A stretch of 64,000 bases of DNA from Anaerolineaceae bacterium. GTDB lineage: Bacteria > Chloroflexota > Anaerolineae > Aggregatilineales > Phototrophicaceae. Position numbers and translations under genes: made by a program. Under the pieces are notes generated by a model. It was given only the letters and a program-made list of their open reading frames with translations, ran no database searches and had not been told where the DNA came from. Every line of letters begins with the position of its first letter. Positions within the stretch are counted from its first letter, which is position 1. The stretch covers positions 2,170,001 to 2,234,000 of the forward strand of contig NZXX01000001.1 in the NCBI GenBank assembly GCA_002702065.1, in the 5' to 3' direction. Shown here one piece after another: positions 9,513 through 19,030 of this stretch.

Positions 9513-11201
9513 ATGCCAAAACCTAAGTACATTTTCTGCACAGGTGGTGTCGTTAGCTCGGTTGGGAAGGGCGTGACCGCAGCCGCAATCGGGCGCATCC
9601 TGAAAGCCCGCGGCCTCAAAGTGGCGGTTCAGAAACTTGATCCGTACCTGAATGTGGACCCCGGCACCATGAGTCCCTATCAGCATGGTGAAGTCTTTGT
9701 CACGGCGGATGGCGCAGAGACCGACCTGGACCTGGGCCACTATGAACGTTTTATTGATGAGGAACTCAGCAAAGCCTCGAACGTCACCGCTGGTCAGGTC
9801 TACAGCCGTGTCATTGATAAAGAACGGCGCGGTGATTTTCTGGGCGGAACCATCCAGGTTGTGCCACACATCACCAACGAAATTAAACGGCAGATTGCCA
9901 GTGTTGGCAAAGTGAACAACGCGGATGTTGTGCTTGTGGAAGTGGGCGGGACAGTCGGTGATATTGAGGGCCTGCCATTTCTGGAAGCGATCCGCCAGAT
10001 GCGCATGAATCTTCATCGCAACGATACGCTGTCGGTACACGTCACCTATTTGCCCTACATCGGCGCGACCAAAGAACTCAAAACCAAGCCTACACAGCAC
10101 AGCGTGCGTGAGCTTCGTGGTATCGGCATCAACCCGCAGGTCATTATTGCCCGCACGGATTACGAGGTTAGCCCGGAAGTTACCGAGAAAATTGCCCTTT
10201 TCTGCGATGTTGACACCGAAGCGGTCATCCCGCTTGTGACAACTGACTTGCTTTACGAGGTACCGTTGGTCCTGGAGGACGCAGGGTTGGGCGATTACCT
10301 CATCCAGCAGCTTGATCTGGAAGCCAGCAAACCGGCGCTGGATGACTGGCGCAATATGATTTCGCGCATGCGGAAGGCGACCCGGCCTTTGCGCGTGGCA
10401 ATTGTAGGCAAGTATGTTGAACTGCACGACGCATACATGAGCGTGCGTGAAGCGCTGTTTCATGCAGCCAGCAATCAGGGCCGCAGCCTGGAAATTGAGT
10501 GGGTTTATTCTGGTGACCTGGAACGTGAAAAAGCATTCGACAAGCTCGATCAGGTCGATGGGATTGTGGTGCCCGGCGGCTTCGGCGAGCGCGGGGTTGA
10601 AGGCAAGATCATGGCGGCCCGCTATGCCCGCGAGAAGCACATTCCCTATCTTGGCTTATGCCTGGGCATGCAGGTGATGTGTATCGACTTTGCGCGTAAC
10701 GTCCTCAATCTGGAAGATGCCAGCAGCGCCGAACTGAACCTGCATTCGCCGCATCCTGTCATTGACCTGATGCTGGAGCAACGCGACATTGCCGATATGG
10801 GCGGCACCATGCGGCTGGGTGTGTATCCGTGCAAGCTGGAACCGGGGTCCCTGGCGGCGAAATTGTACCAGCCAGCAGCGTCGGTGGATGAACGGCACCG
10901 TCACCGCTTTGAATTCAATAACCTGTATCGCGGTCAGTTCCAACAGCAGGGCATGGTCTTCAGCGGCCTTAGCCCCGATGGGAACCTGGTCGAAATTGCG
11001 GAGATCAAAGACCATCCCTTTATGGTCGGCAGCCAGTTTCACCCGGAATTCCGCAGCCGCCCGAACCAACCACATCCCCTGTTCATAGGTCTGATCGAAG
11101 CTGCCGTCCAACATGAACAGAATCGCACCCATCAAGCGCCCAATGGATACAGTCGACAGGATGTCTCCGCAAAACACCCTGAAGATGAATCACTGAATTG
11201 A
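9513..11201 (+). CDS. pyrG: CTP synthase
   Basis: Cytosolic enzyme that aminates UTP to CTP using glutamine and ATP. The N-terminal synthetase domain (to about 270) has GGVVSSVGKGV and EVGGTVGDIEGLPF. The C-terminal class I glutaminase domain has the oxyanion segment VPGGFGERG, the nucleophile Cys in LGLCLGMQ and the catalytic His in GSQFHPEF. Length 562 is normal; the last 25 residues are a polar tail. It begins just after the roadblock terminator and ends 12 bases before the adenosine-deaminase-like gene. Confidence 0.98.
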   Translation: MPKPKYIFCTGGVVSSVGKGVTAAAIGRILKARGLKVAVQKLDPYLNVDPGTMSPYQHGEVFVTADGAETDLDLGHYERFIDEELSKASNVTAGQVYSRVIDKERRGDFLGGTIQVVPHITNEIKRQIASVGKVNNADVVLVEVGGTVGDIEGLPFLEAIRQMRMNLHRNDTLSVHVTYLPYIGATKELKTKPTQHSVRELRGIGINPQVIIARTDYEVSPEVTEKIALFCDVDTEAVIPLVTTDLLYEVPLVLEDAGLGDYLIQQLDLEASKPALDDWRNMISRMRKATRPLRVAIVGKYVELHDAYMSVREALFHAASNQGRSLEIEWVYSGDLEREKAFDKLDQVDGIVVPGGFGERGVEGKIMAARYAREKHIPYLGLCLGMQVMCIDFARNVLNLEDASSAELNLHSPHPVIDLMLEQRDIADMGGTMRLGVYPCKLEPGSLAAKLYQPAASVDERHRHRFEFNNLYRGQFQQQGMVFSGLSPDGNLVEIAEIKDHPFMVGSQFHPEFRSRPNQPHPLFIGLIEAAVQHEQNRTHQAPNGYSRQDVSAKHPEDESLN

Positions 11202-11213
11202 GGAAATAGAGGC

Positions 11214-12260
11214 ATGTCTGTCGAGAGCTTTGTCCATGCTATGCCCAAAGTGGAACTGCACGTTCATCTTGAAGGAGCGATTCACAAGGAACGCCTGCTT
11301 ATTATCGCGGAACAAAACGAAATTGCTGAGGCGAACAAGCGGTTTCAGAGTTGGGTAGATTTGCTGGACAACCCCGACTATGATCATTTAACGGAGCTGG
11401 TCACGACAACCATGACCTGGTTGGAACACCCTGACGACCTGACGCATGTTACCTATGAGCTGGGGGTCGCGCTGGCAAAGCAGAATATCCGTTATGCGGA
11501 AGTGAGCGTCAATCCCATTAATTTTACAGAGCATGGTTGGACATTCGACCAGTTTCTGTCTGCGCTGAATGATGGACGCGACCGGGCCGAGCGCGGTTGG
11601 GGTGTCCAGATGCGATGGAACTTAACCGTTGAGCGTGACCAACCGCGCCATGCGGACGAAATCGTGCGGTGGGCCAGCAGCGCCACTGCCCAGAATGGTG
11701 GCGTTGTCGGTGTGAATCTGAACGGGTCGGAACGCGTTCAGCCAGTGGGGCAGTTTGAACGGGCATTCCGTACCGCAGCCAAGAAACATATTCCAACAGC
11801 CGTCCACGCGGGTGCACAGATGGGCCTTGAGGGCATTCGCGAGGCACTGGAACATCTTGAACCAGCCCGGATTATCGACGGATGGGGCCTTGCAGAATCC
11901 CCCGACGTCCAGGAAATGCTGATTGAAAATCAAATCGCGCTGGAAATTTCCCAGAAGCGTGCCCGGAGTCATGGCTGGGTTGAGGCGGATACGGAATATC
12001 CGCTGCGCCAGCTTGTCGACGCGGGCTTAACGATTATCCTGGGCTCGGATATGCCAACGTATTATCATAGCAACCTGAATGACGAGTATCTTGCTGCTGT
12101 CCAGCAGGGGGGTTTGTCGGTTGACGAACTCGAAGCCATCGCCCTGAACGCGGTAGAATGCAGCCAACAATCGCCGCAAGATAAAGCAGCCATGATCGAC
12201 GCGTTTAAACAAGCGTACGAGCAGCTTCGAGAGGAACACCTCGACGAAGAAGTCACCTAA
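11214..12260 (+). CDS. Adenosine deaminase-fold protein with replaced catalytic residues
   Basis: A 348-residue protein of the adenosine deaminase branch of the amidohydrolase superfamily. It starts with MPKVELHVHLEGA, which holds the paired metal histidines. Other ligands are kept: the His of VHAG and the first Asp of LGSDMP. Three residues needed for deamination in known enzymes differ: HAGE is HAGA, the GHG histidine position reads IDGWG, and the DDP pair is DMP. It may therefore not deaminate adenosine; a different substrate or a non-catalytic role is possible. The gene follows pyrG by 12 bases, which hints at nucleotide metabolism. Family placement is firm, function is not. Confidence 0.85.
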   Translation: MSVESFVHAMPKVELHVHLEGAIHKERLLIIAEQNEIAEANKRFQSWVDLLDNPDYDHLTELVTTTMTWLEHPDDLTHVTYELGVALAKQNIRYAEVSVNPINFTEHGWTFDQFLSALNDGRDRAERGWGVQMRWNLTVERDQPRHADEIVRWASSATAQNGGVVGVNLNGSERVQPVGQFERAFRTAAKKHIPTAVHAGAQMGLEGIREALEHLEPARIIDGWGLAESPDVQEMLIENQIALEISQKRARSHGWVEADTEYPLRQLVDAGLTIILGSDMPTYYHSNLNDEYLAAVQQGGLSVDELEAIALNAVECSQQSPQDKAAMIDAFKQAYEQLREEHLDEEVT

Positions 12261-12263
12261 ACG

Positions 12264-12300
12264 AAAAAAGGAGCATCCGGTTGGATAGCTCCTTTTCATT
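12264..12300. terminator. Bidirectional terminator between convergent genes
   Basis: A hairpin with GGAGCATCC (12270-12278) and GGATAGCTCC (12283-12292), one unpaired A, flanked by A6 on the left and T4 on the right. It can end both the plus-strand adenosine-deaminase-like transcript and the minus-strand dnaK transcript. Confidence 0.85.
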
Positions 12301-12321
12301 TCAACTGATTTGGCTGAAGGC

Positions 12322-14220
12322 TTAAACTTCGGTGAAGTCGCCTTCGACAACATCCTCATCGCTGCGATCATCGCGGTTACCCTGGGCCTGACGCGTACTG
12401 CCGCCATCGGCAGCACTGGCCGCCGCATTTGCCTGTTGGGTAAGGGCGTAGGTCGCGTTACGCAGATTTTCGACACCTGACTGTATCGCTGCCAGATCAT
12501 CCTGCGCCAGCGCATTCCGAAGGTCTTCGATCTGCCGTTCAATAACCGCACGATCTTCCGCAGACACCTGATCACCCAGATCACGCAGCGCACGGTCCGC
12601 CTGATAAACCAGATTGTCGGCTTCGTTACGCGCCTGAGCAAGCTGATGACGGCGTTCGTCGTCTGCCTGGTGCTGTTTGGCTTCATTCACCAATTTCTCG
12701 ACCTCATCCTGGGCCAGATTGGTTGAAGCAGTAACCGTGATCTTCTGCGATTTGCCGGTCGCACGATCCTGCGCCGTGACATTGAGAATACCATTGGCAT
12801 CAATGTCAAATGTCACTTCAACCTGCGGTGTTCCGCGTGGCGCCGGTGGGATACCTTCAAGCTGGAAGTGCCCCAGCGTCATATTGTCAGCGGCCATCGG
12901 GCGTTCACCCTGCAAAATGTGAATGGGAACCACCGTCTGGTTATCCGACGCGGTCGAAAAGACTTCCGACTTCGACACCGGAATGGTCGTGTTGCGGTCG
13001 ATGAGCTTGGTCATCACACCGCCCATGGTTTCAACACCCAGGCTAAGCGGTGTCACATCGAGCAGCAGAACATCACTCACTTCGCCGGACAGCACACCCG
13101 CCTGAATAGCGGCACCAACGGCAACCACTTCATCAGGATTGACGCTTCGATTCGGCGTTTTGTCCAACGAGGACCGGATGTAATCCTGCACCATTGGCAT
13201 ACGGGTCGCACCACCAACCAGGATGACTTCGTTGATGTCCGACTTGCTGATTTCGGCATCTGCCAAAGCCTGCTCCAGTGGTGCTGCCAGCCGTTTCATC
13301 AAATCACTGCTCAACTGCTCGAACTTCGCCCGTGTCAGATTCATCTGAAGATGACGCGGCCCGTTCGCATCCGCTGTAATAAACGGCAGGTTGATTTCTG
13401 TCTGAACGGTGCTGGAAAGTTCGACCTTTGCCTTTTCAGCTGCCTCTTTCAGCCGCTGCAACGCCTGACGATCATCACGCAGTTCGATGCCAGTGTCCTT
13501 GCGGAATTCATCGGCAATCCAGTCAACGATCACCTGATCCCAGTCATCACCACCCAAATGTGTGTCACCACTGGTGGCCTTGACCTCGATGACGCCATCA
13601 CCAACTTCCAGAATTGAGACGTCGAAGGTCCCACCACCCAGGTCGAACACCAGAATGGTTTCGGCTTCCTGCTTATCAAGACCGTAAGCCAGAGCCGCAG
13701 CTGTCGGTTCGTTCACAATACGCAGCACTTCCAGACCGGCGATCTTACCAGCATCTTTGGTTGCCTGACGCTGGCTGTCATTAAAATAGGCCGGGACCGT
13801 AATCACGGCTTTGGTGACTGTTTCGCCAAGATAGGCCTCAGCATCTTTCTTCAATTTGCCGAGAATCATGGCGCTGACTTCCTGAGGCGAGTACTTCCGT
13901 CCGGTGACCGGGATTTTCACCTGTGCATCACCTGATGGCCCCTCCGTGATTTGATAGGGGACACGCTCTTCCTCAGTTTTTACTTCGCTGCGGGATTTAC
14001 CCATCAGTCGTTTAACGGAAAAGATCGTATTCTCCGGATTGATGACAGCCTGTCGCTTGGCAGCCTGCCCAACCAACCGTTCACCTTCTTTTGCAAAACC
14101 GACAATCGAAGGGGTGGTACGGTTGCCTTCGGCATTTGTAATAACGACTGGTTCGCCGCCTTCAAGAACAGCAACGACCGAATTGGTTGTACCCAGGTCG
14201 ATACCAACTATTTTACTCAT
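12322..14220 (-). CDS. dnaK: Hsp70 chaperone DnaK
   Basis: A 632-residue ATP-dependent folding chaperone. The nucleotide-binding domain begins [12 protein letters not shown] and has [32 protein letters not shown] and [11 protein letters not shown]. The linker is [13 protein letters not shown], followed by the substrate domain and a Q/A-rich lid ending in the acidic tail [10 protein letters not shown]. GrpE and a classical DnaJ are not adjacent. The nearest J-domain is the J-vWA fusion at 16495-17988 in the same strand run. GAGGG precedes the ATG. I saw no CIRCE inverted repeat in the 135 bases upstream. Confidence 0.98.
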   Translation of the reverse strand: MSKIVGIDLGTTNSVVAVLEGGEPVVITNAEGNRTTPSIVGFAKEGERLVGQAAKRQAVINPENTIFSVKRLMGKSRSEVKTEEERVPYQITEGPSGDAQVKIPVTGRKYSPQEVSAMILGKLKKDAEAYLGETVTKAVITVPAYFNDSQRQATKDAGKIAGLEVLRIVNEPTAAALAYGLDKQEAETILVFDLGGGTFDVSILEVGDGVIEVKATSGDTHLGGDDWDQVIVDWIADEFRKDTGIELRDDRQALQRLKEAAEKAKVELSSTVQTEINLPFITADANGPRHLQMNLTRAKFEQLSSDLMKRLAAPLEQALADAEISKSDINEVILVGGATRMPMVQDYIRSSLDKTPNRSVNPDEVVAVGAAIQAGVLSGEVSDVLLLDVTPLSLGVETMGGVMTKLIDRNTTIPVSKSEVFSTASDNQTVVPIHILQGERPMAADNMTLGHFQLEGIPPAPRGTPQVEVTFDIDANGILNVTAQDRATGKSQKITVTASTNLAQDEVEKLVNEAKQHQADDERRHQLAQARNEADNLVYQADRALRDLGDQVSAEDRAVIERQIEDLRNALAQDDLAAIQSGVENLRNATYALTQQANAAASAADGGSTRQAQGNRDDRSDEDVVEGDFTEV

Positions 14221-14355
14221 ACATTAAACCCTCACGTTTACGAGTTTTTTGATAGTTACAGTCTAGTACACGGACGTCAGAGAAATATCAGCGCAATGTA
14301 TGAGCTGTATAAAACATATGTGGGTGAGAGGGAAAATATTCGGCGGGTCGACCAG

Positions 14356-14877
14356 CTATCCGCGGTTGTGGAGCAGTTCGACAACCTGGAGCAGAACCTG
14401 CCGCACGCTCGATTTCTGGGTAGCGACAGCTGGCATCACAGTAATATCAGAAGGCATGTTTGTCCCGCGTCGTACATCCTGAAGTCTGGCTGCACCCGCG
14501 ATGTCGGATTTGTTGGCAACAACCAGATAAGGAACTGGGGAAATGCCTGAAAACAGGCTGATGAGATCGGCAACATCGGGGAATGAGGGCGGGTCTGTGC
14601 TATCGGCCAGCACGATGAAGGCATTCATTTCACCGGACAGAATTTCCCACATGAAGTCGAAGCGGGCCTGCCCGGGCGTTCCATAGAGATAGAGGGTATC
14701 ACCACCTAGTGCGACGCGGCCATAGTCCATGGCTACGGTTGTCACGGCTTTGATACCCCGATCTTCGGTCGTGATTTTCTTCTCGGTCGAGACGACAGGA
14801 ATATCAGAAATCGTCTTGATAAACTCTGTTTTACCAGAGTTGAACGGGCCGGTGACAACAACCTTAAATGAGGCCAC
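14356..14877 (-). CDS. Small Ras-like GTPase (COG2229 type)
   Basis: A 173-residue cytosolic GTPase. The P-loop is TGPFNSGKT, the switch II region is LYGTPGQARFDF and the base-specificity motif is NKSD. Such GTPases are commonly paired with roadblock proteins in bacteria. The start is GTG at 14877 (MASFKVVVTG), with GGGAGG a few bases upstream; the longer TTG reading to 14904 lacks a ribosome site. It lies between the OmpR-type regulator and dnaK on the same strand. The likely partner roadblock protein is at 9023-9394, an inference from family pairing. Confidence 0.92.
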   Translation of the reverse strand: MASFKVVVTGPFNSGKTEFIKTISDIPVVSTEKKITTEDRGIKAVTTVAMDYGRVALGGDTLYLYGTPGQARFDFMWEILSGEMNAFIVLADSTDPPSFPDVADLISLFSGISPVPYLVVANKSDIAGAARLQDVRRGTNMPSDITVMPAVATQKSSVRQVLLQVVELLHNRG

Positions 14878-14959
14878 TGAACCCTCCCTGAGGGCAACCT
14901 TCAACAGACGATTTCATTGTACGTTGAAACAAATGGGGGTGCAAGAATAGTGAAACCGG

Positions 14960-15700
14960 CTACTGCACACCATTCCTGAAATCCACGAACCGATACCCGA
15001 CACCACGTTCCGTCAGGATGTACTTCGGGTGTGAGGGGTCTTCTTCAATTTTCTCGCGCAGATAATTGACGTACAGGCGAACATAATGGGCTTCGTCGCG
15101 ATACTCGTAACCCCACACTTTCGCCAGCAGCTGATCGTGTGGCACAGTCCAGCCCGCGTTCTGTATCAAATGATAGAGCAGGCGATATTCGGTAGGGCGC
15201 AGTTTGATATGCTCGCCATTGACGATCACTTCTCGGCGATTGAAATCCACACTCAGGCGATCATCGACCCGAAGCACGGCTTCTTCAGGTGATTTGGTTG
15301 ACGTATCGTAGCGCCGCAGCACCGCTTTGATGCGGCTGGAAAGTTCGCGTGGGCCAAAAGGCTTGGTAATGTAATCGTCTGCCCCCAGTTCAAGCCCATA
15401 CACGCGATCATTCTCCTCGCCCTTGGCTGTCAGCATGATCACCGGGATGTCTGAGAACTCACGCAGCATACGCAAGGTTTCAAAGCCATCCATATCCGGC
15501 AGCATCACATCGAGCAGGACAATATCCGGTAATTTCGTGCGAACCGCTTCCAGGGCTTCCAGGCTCGTATGGGCTTCAATCACCTGATGCCCTTCGAGTT
15601 CAAGGTTCATTCGGATAAAGCCAATGATGCGTGGTTCATCATCAACGACAAGAACGCGTTTACTTTCGCGTTGTGTGCTTTTCGGTACATTTGTAGACAT
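14960..15700 (-). CDS. OmpR-family response regulator
   Basis: A 246-residue regulator. The receiver domain (about 15-130) has the acidic pair VVDDE, the phosphoacceptor Asp in [13 protein letters not shown], and a conserved Lys in [10 protein letters not shown]. The winged-helix DNA-binding domain (about 145-240) has [14 protein letters not shown] and RGVGYRF. No histidine kinase gene is adjacent; the neighbouring genes belong to a Ser/Thr kinase array. It begins 9 bases after the small unknown gene, so it is probably cotranscribed with the array. Confidence 0.95.
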   Translation of the reverse strand: MSTNVPKSTQRESKRVLVVDDEPRIIGFIRMNLELEGHQVIEAHTSLEALEAVRTKLPDIVLLDVMLPDMDGFETLRMLREFSDIPVIMLTAKGEENDRVYGLELGADDYITKPFGPRELSSRIKAVLRRYDTSTKSPEEAVLRVDDRLSVDFNRREVIVNGEHIKLRPTEYRLLYHLIQNAGWTVPHDQLLAKVWGYEYRDEAHYVRLYVNYLREKIEEDPSHPKYILTERGVGYRFVDFRNGVQ

Positions 15701-15709
15701 GATTCAGCC

Positions 15710-15955
15710 TTAATCGTTTCGGAAGGGTAGCGGGAATTCGTCGATCGCTTCCTGATCGGGCAGAACTTGGATAAAGTTAATTCGCGACCAGGGTATGACG
15801 ATTGTATTGACTCCATCATCAACCCAACTTAACTCCCGTTCCTGGCGATCGCGTGGGTTTGCCCCGATGATCGCGATATCAGACATACTGGGCATTTCTT
15901 CAACATCGACTTTGATGGGTTCAGAATTCGCGATGTGAATTTGCAATGTGATCAT
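15710..15955 (-). CDS. Small protein of unknown function
   Basis: I do not recognise this 81-residue protein. ATG at 15955 with GGAG upstream begins MITLQIHIANSEPIKVDVEE; the longer reading to 16039 has no ribosome site. It is predicted soluble and beta-rich, with an acidic first half and the stretch TIVIPWSRINFIQVLP near the end. It sits between the FHA gene and the response regulator gene in the kinase/phosphatase array, with short gaps. Confidence 0.75.
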   Translation of the reverse strand: MITLQIHIANSEPIKVDVEEMPSMSDIAIIGANPRDRQERELSWVDDGVNTIVIPWSRINFIQVLPDQEAIDEFPLPFRND

Positions 15956-15986
15956 AGCTTCTCCGTTCACATGCAACGTGCAATTG

Positions 15987-16487
15987 TTATCGAAAATAAA
16001 TATGGGCCACCAGCTTGCCCAATCGAATCTCATCCCCATCCCGCAGCACGCGGGCCTGATTTGGAATCAAGCGCTGGCCATTGAGATAGGTGCCATTTAC
16101 ACTGCCCAGATCCATCAGCATTAACGTGTCTTCACTACGGGATATCGCAGCGTGCAGGCGCGAAACACCTTTTTCGAAGCCACCCATTGATGTCAGGTCG
16201 AGATCAGGCTGTTTCGGGCTGTCGCTATCACTTCTGCCAAGCACCGTCTGCCGCGTCGGGTGCAGCATGATCGCTTCTGCCACATCGCGAATACGCAGCG
16301 TCACAATGGCATCCTCGCCGAAACGGGCTGTGCCCCACGTGGCTTTGGCAACTACTTCACCAGATGTGTTATTAAGATGCTTGGTTGAAGCTGCGACTTT
16401 ACTGCTGGTCTGCAACATGCTGCCGCATTCCGCGCACAGTAAAGCACCTTCTATATTTTGATGCGCACATTCCGGGCACGCAACCAT
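15987..16487 (-). CDS. Zinc-ribbon FHA domain protein
   Basis: A 166-residue soluble protein. The N-terminus is a zinc ribbon with CPEC and CAEC (residues 4-25). The C-terminal FHA domain (about 75-165) contains TVLGRSDSD, GVSRLHAAI and LMDLGSVNGTYLNG, the phosphothreonine-binding fold. It is a natural reader of the kinase encoded three genes upstream. ATG at 16487 lies 7 bases after the stop of the J-vWA gene. Targets are unknown. Confidence 0.93.
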   Translation of the reverse strand: MVACPECAHQNIEGALLCAECGSMLQTSSKVAASTKHLNNTSGEVVAKATWGTARFGEDAIVTLRIRDVAEAIMLHPTRQTVLGRSDSDSPKQPDLDLTSMGGFEKGVSRLHAAISRSEDTLMLMDLGSVNGTYLNGQRLIPNQARVLRDGDEIRLGKLVAHIYFR

Positions 16488-16494
16488 TGTACTA

Positions 16495-17988
16495 CTAATC
16501 CTCAATCAACGTGCTGGCTAGAAGATGTCGCGTGTGATACTTCAGCGTTTTTCGGCCTGTGTCAGAAAAGGCGCTGGTATGAGCGACGCGACGCGCTTCT
16601 GAAATGGCTTCATTAGCCAGTTCCTGTTCGCCCATCGCCAGCAACCGGGTAGCCAGGTTTTCCAGCCGACGGGTCGCCTCTTCGACATTCCCATCATTCA
16701 GTGCGGCCTGGGCACGCTCCTGCATTCGATAAAGAGTCAGCTTACCCAATGCGTCCAGAATTGCCACTGGAGGATCTTCAACCGGCGGATTATCGCCCAC
16801 TTCGAGGGATACATCGCTGAGTGTTTGATATTTCTGGTAGCTGTTATCCAGCACATCGCCTACGACTGTTAATCTGGCGAAAGACCGGAATCCGTTCTTG
16901 ATATCAGCAGGAATTTGAATCTGAAACAGAACCGATGCAATCCGATTGGCCTGCAAAGTGCCAAGGGGAATGTATCCCTGATCAATCGGCAGCGGCTGTG
17001 GTTGTGGGGATAACTTGAAGGCTGATTCAAGCTGGATGTCTGGGTCGGGTGCAATGGAGATATGCAAACGCTCGGCAAAAGCGTCGGACAAATTGCGCAC
17101 ATGATCGTTCAGGAATTTGACCACTGCGCTGGCCGACTTAATATAGTCTGAGTTGCCGCCGGTAATTGACGCGATTTCATCCAGAAACTGATCGTTCCAT
17201 TCCTGACCAAGCCCCATCGCGCTGATACCGATGCCTTGTTTGGCCGCTTCTCTGGCTAGTTCAAGACAGGCTTCGTCGTCGCCATAGGTGTAACCATCCG
17301 TCAAAAGGATAATGTGGTTTACCAGTTTCGGGGCCAGATAACGTCGATTCTGCTCGACACCGGCGGACAGACCTTTATAAATCTCTGTTCCGCCCGATGC
17401 GATCATCATACTGACTTTGGCTTTCAGTGCCGCTTTATCCTGAACCGATGTCGCCGGGATAATGACTTCGGCCCGATCATTAAAACCGATAACAGACAGG
17501 ACATCCTTTTCGGTCATATGATCGATGATCTGATGGGCGGCAACCTTGACTTTTTCAAGCCGCGTACCGTTCATCGAGTTGCTATGATCGAGGACCAGTG
17601 TCAGGTTAACGCGGGTTTCGCGCTGTTGACCACTCGTTCGTGCTCGTGCGTCTGGTAGAACCTCTGCCAGCAGGTAAATCACCTGCGGCTCTGATAATCG
17701 CGCGACAGCACGCTTGCTGGGGGTCACACGCAACAAAAAGTGAAATTCACTATCCTGCTTGATTTTTCGCTTGGCAAACTGCTGATCAAAGGTCCGCCGG
17801 CGTTCAGGGTCTATAAGGGTATCGTGAGCCGTAACAATATCCTGAAACTGGAGGCCAGCTCCAGGACTGGTGTTGACATCCGGGTGCAGGCGGCGTGCCG
17901 CACGCCGATAGGCAGCTTTTATTTCCTCCGTCGAAGCATCAGCAGCAACGCCTAATACACTGTAGGGATCAATGTCCATTGGACTCAT
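16495..17988 (-). CDS. J-domain and von Willebrand A domain fusion
   Basis: A 497-residue soluble protein. Residues 6-70 form a J-domain (YSVLGVAADASTEEIKAAY) with an intact HPD at about 35-37, which should stimulate an Hsp70. From about 125 a vWA domain begins, with the metal-site motif LDHSNSMNG, a Thr in ASGGTEIY and LLTDGYTYGDD. A beta-sandwich-like middle is followed by a C-terminal helical segment rich in Ala and Glu. AAGG lies 6 bases before the ATG. It is placed between the PP2C and FHA genes. I infer that it tethers DnaK to a vWA-bound client or complex. Confidence 0.93.
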   Translation of the reverse strand: MSPMDIDPYSVLGVAADASTEEIKAAYRRAARRLHPDVNTSPGAGLQFQDIVTAHDTLIDPERRRTFDQQFAKRKIKQDSEFHFLLRVTPSKRAVARLSEPQVIYLLAEVLPDARARTSGQQRETRVNLTLVLDHSNSMNGTRLEKVKVAAHQIIDHMTEKDVLSVIGFNDRAEVIIPATSVQDKAALKAKVSMMIASGGTEIYKGLSAGVEQNRRYLAPKLVNHIILLTDGYTYGDDEACLELAREAAKQGIGISAMGLGQEWNDQFLDEIASITGGNSDYIKSASAVVKFLNDHVRNLSDAFAERLHISIAPDPDIQLESAFKLSPQPQPLPIDQGYIPLGTLQANRIASVLFQIQIPADIKNGFRSFARLTVVGDVLDNSYQKYQTLSDVSLEVGDNPPVEDPPVAILDALGKLTLYRMQERAQAALNDGNVEEATRRLENLATRLLAMGEQELANEAISEARRVAHTSAFSDTGRKTLKYHTRHLLASTLIED

Positions 17989-18007
17989 GAAAGACCTTAA
18001 CGTTTCC

Positions 18008-18994
18008 TCAGGTGGGTATTTGTAACAGAATGGTCGTTATGTTATCAGTTCCCCCACGGGTATTCGCCAGTGCGACCAGCTTGTCGCAGGCCTCCTGGGG
18101 GTTCTCGTGACTCATCACGATCTCACCGATTTCTTTATCATCGACCTGATTCCATAAACCATCGCTGCACATCAGCAACCGCGAGTTGGGTGGCAGTCGC
18201 CGGGTAATCGCATCCACTTCCAAGGTTTCGCTTTGTCCAATTGCACGATACAGAACGTTCTTCTGAGGGTGATCTACGGCTTCTTCAATGGTGAGCTGGT
18301 CAAGCTCGATAAGGCGCTGAACAAGAGAATGATCCCGTGTAATCTGTTCCAAGCCATCCTTTGTTATCAGGTAGACGCGACTGTCGCCAACGTGGACGAT
18401 ATAGGCCAGATCACCAATAATGGCGACTGCTGTCAGGGTAGTGCCACCCTCTGGCACCCGAACGAATACATCAGCATTCGCTTTCTGAACAGCCTGAACC
18501 AGCGTTTCGGTTATGGGTGCATGGTCACCATCATTGCCATCGGCCATCATCGGCAGATGAATCTGCTTGGCAACCTGAGCCGCCAGAATACGCGCCGCCA
18601 TCGCTGAGGCCTTTTCGCCATCATGATGACCACCCATACCATCGGCAACCACAAACAGGCCAAAATCTGGCTGCTCTTCTGCGCTGCGACTTGAGTAAAA
18701 ATAGGACAAGACCGCATCCTGATTGTTGTTGCGCACCATACCCACGTCCGTTGACTGACCGAAACGCAGGTGGCTGTTTTTTGTCGAAATGACTGATTCT
18801 AGTGGCAGCGGTCGAGTGGCACCATCACTGGGAATATACTCTGCTTCGACTGGCTTGCCTTGTTCCTGATCATCAAGTGCAATGGGTTCAGTGATTTTCT
18901 CAGTAGCCGGTGCATCATCTTTGTGATCAGCAACTTTATTCGTTCCTTCTGTTTCAGAAGACTGTTGGCTGAAGAGCCGTCGAAAGAGATCCAT
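18008..18994 (-). CDS. PP2C-family serine/threonine phosphatase
   Basis: A 328-residue soluble phosphatase. After an acidic N-terminal 75 residues, the PP2C core has the metal-binding motifs VRNNNQDAVL, VVADGMGGH, VHVGDSRVY, LMCSDGLW and RGGTDNIT, all intact. It probably reverses the phosphorylation made by the kinase encoded 36 bases upstream. No membrane segment is visible, unlike several bacterial PP2C enzymes. GGAG lies 8 bases before the ATG. Confidence 0.96.
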   Translation of the reverse strand: MDLFRRLFSQQSSETEGTNKVADHKDDAPATEKITEPIALDDQEQGKPVEAEYIPSDGATRPLPLESVISTKNSHLRFGQSTDVGMVRNNNQDAVLSYFYSSRSAEEQPDFGLFVVADGMGGHHDGEKASAMAARILAAQVAKQIHLPMMADGNDGDHAPITETLVQAVQKANADVFVRVPEGGTTLTAVAIIGDLAYIVHVGDSRVYLITKDGLEQITRDHSLVQRLIELDQLTIEEAVDHPQKNVLYRAIGQSETLEVDAITRRLPPNSRLLMCSDGLWNQVDDKEIGEIVMSHENPQEACDKLVALANTRGGTDNITTILLQIPT

Positions 18995-19030
18995 TTCAGA
19001 GACTCCAGTACATAATACGCATGGTCGTAC

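Noticed and set aside
9489..10640. Minus-strand open frame of 383 codons
   Set aside because: Antisense shadow of pyrG, whose motifs are complete on the plus strand.
12027..12686. Minus-strand open frame of 219 codons across the dnaK/ADA-like boundary
   Set aside because: It crosses a strong terminator and is out of frame with both genes; it is basic and low-complexity, as shadows often are.
12868..13617. Plus-strand open frame of 249 codons
   Set aside because: Antisense shadow of dnaK.
14221..14355. CIRCE/HrcA operator upstream of dnaK
   Set aside because: No TTAGCACTC-N9-GAGTGCTAA inverted repeat is present in the 135 bases before dnaK.
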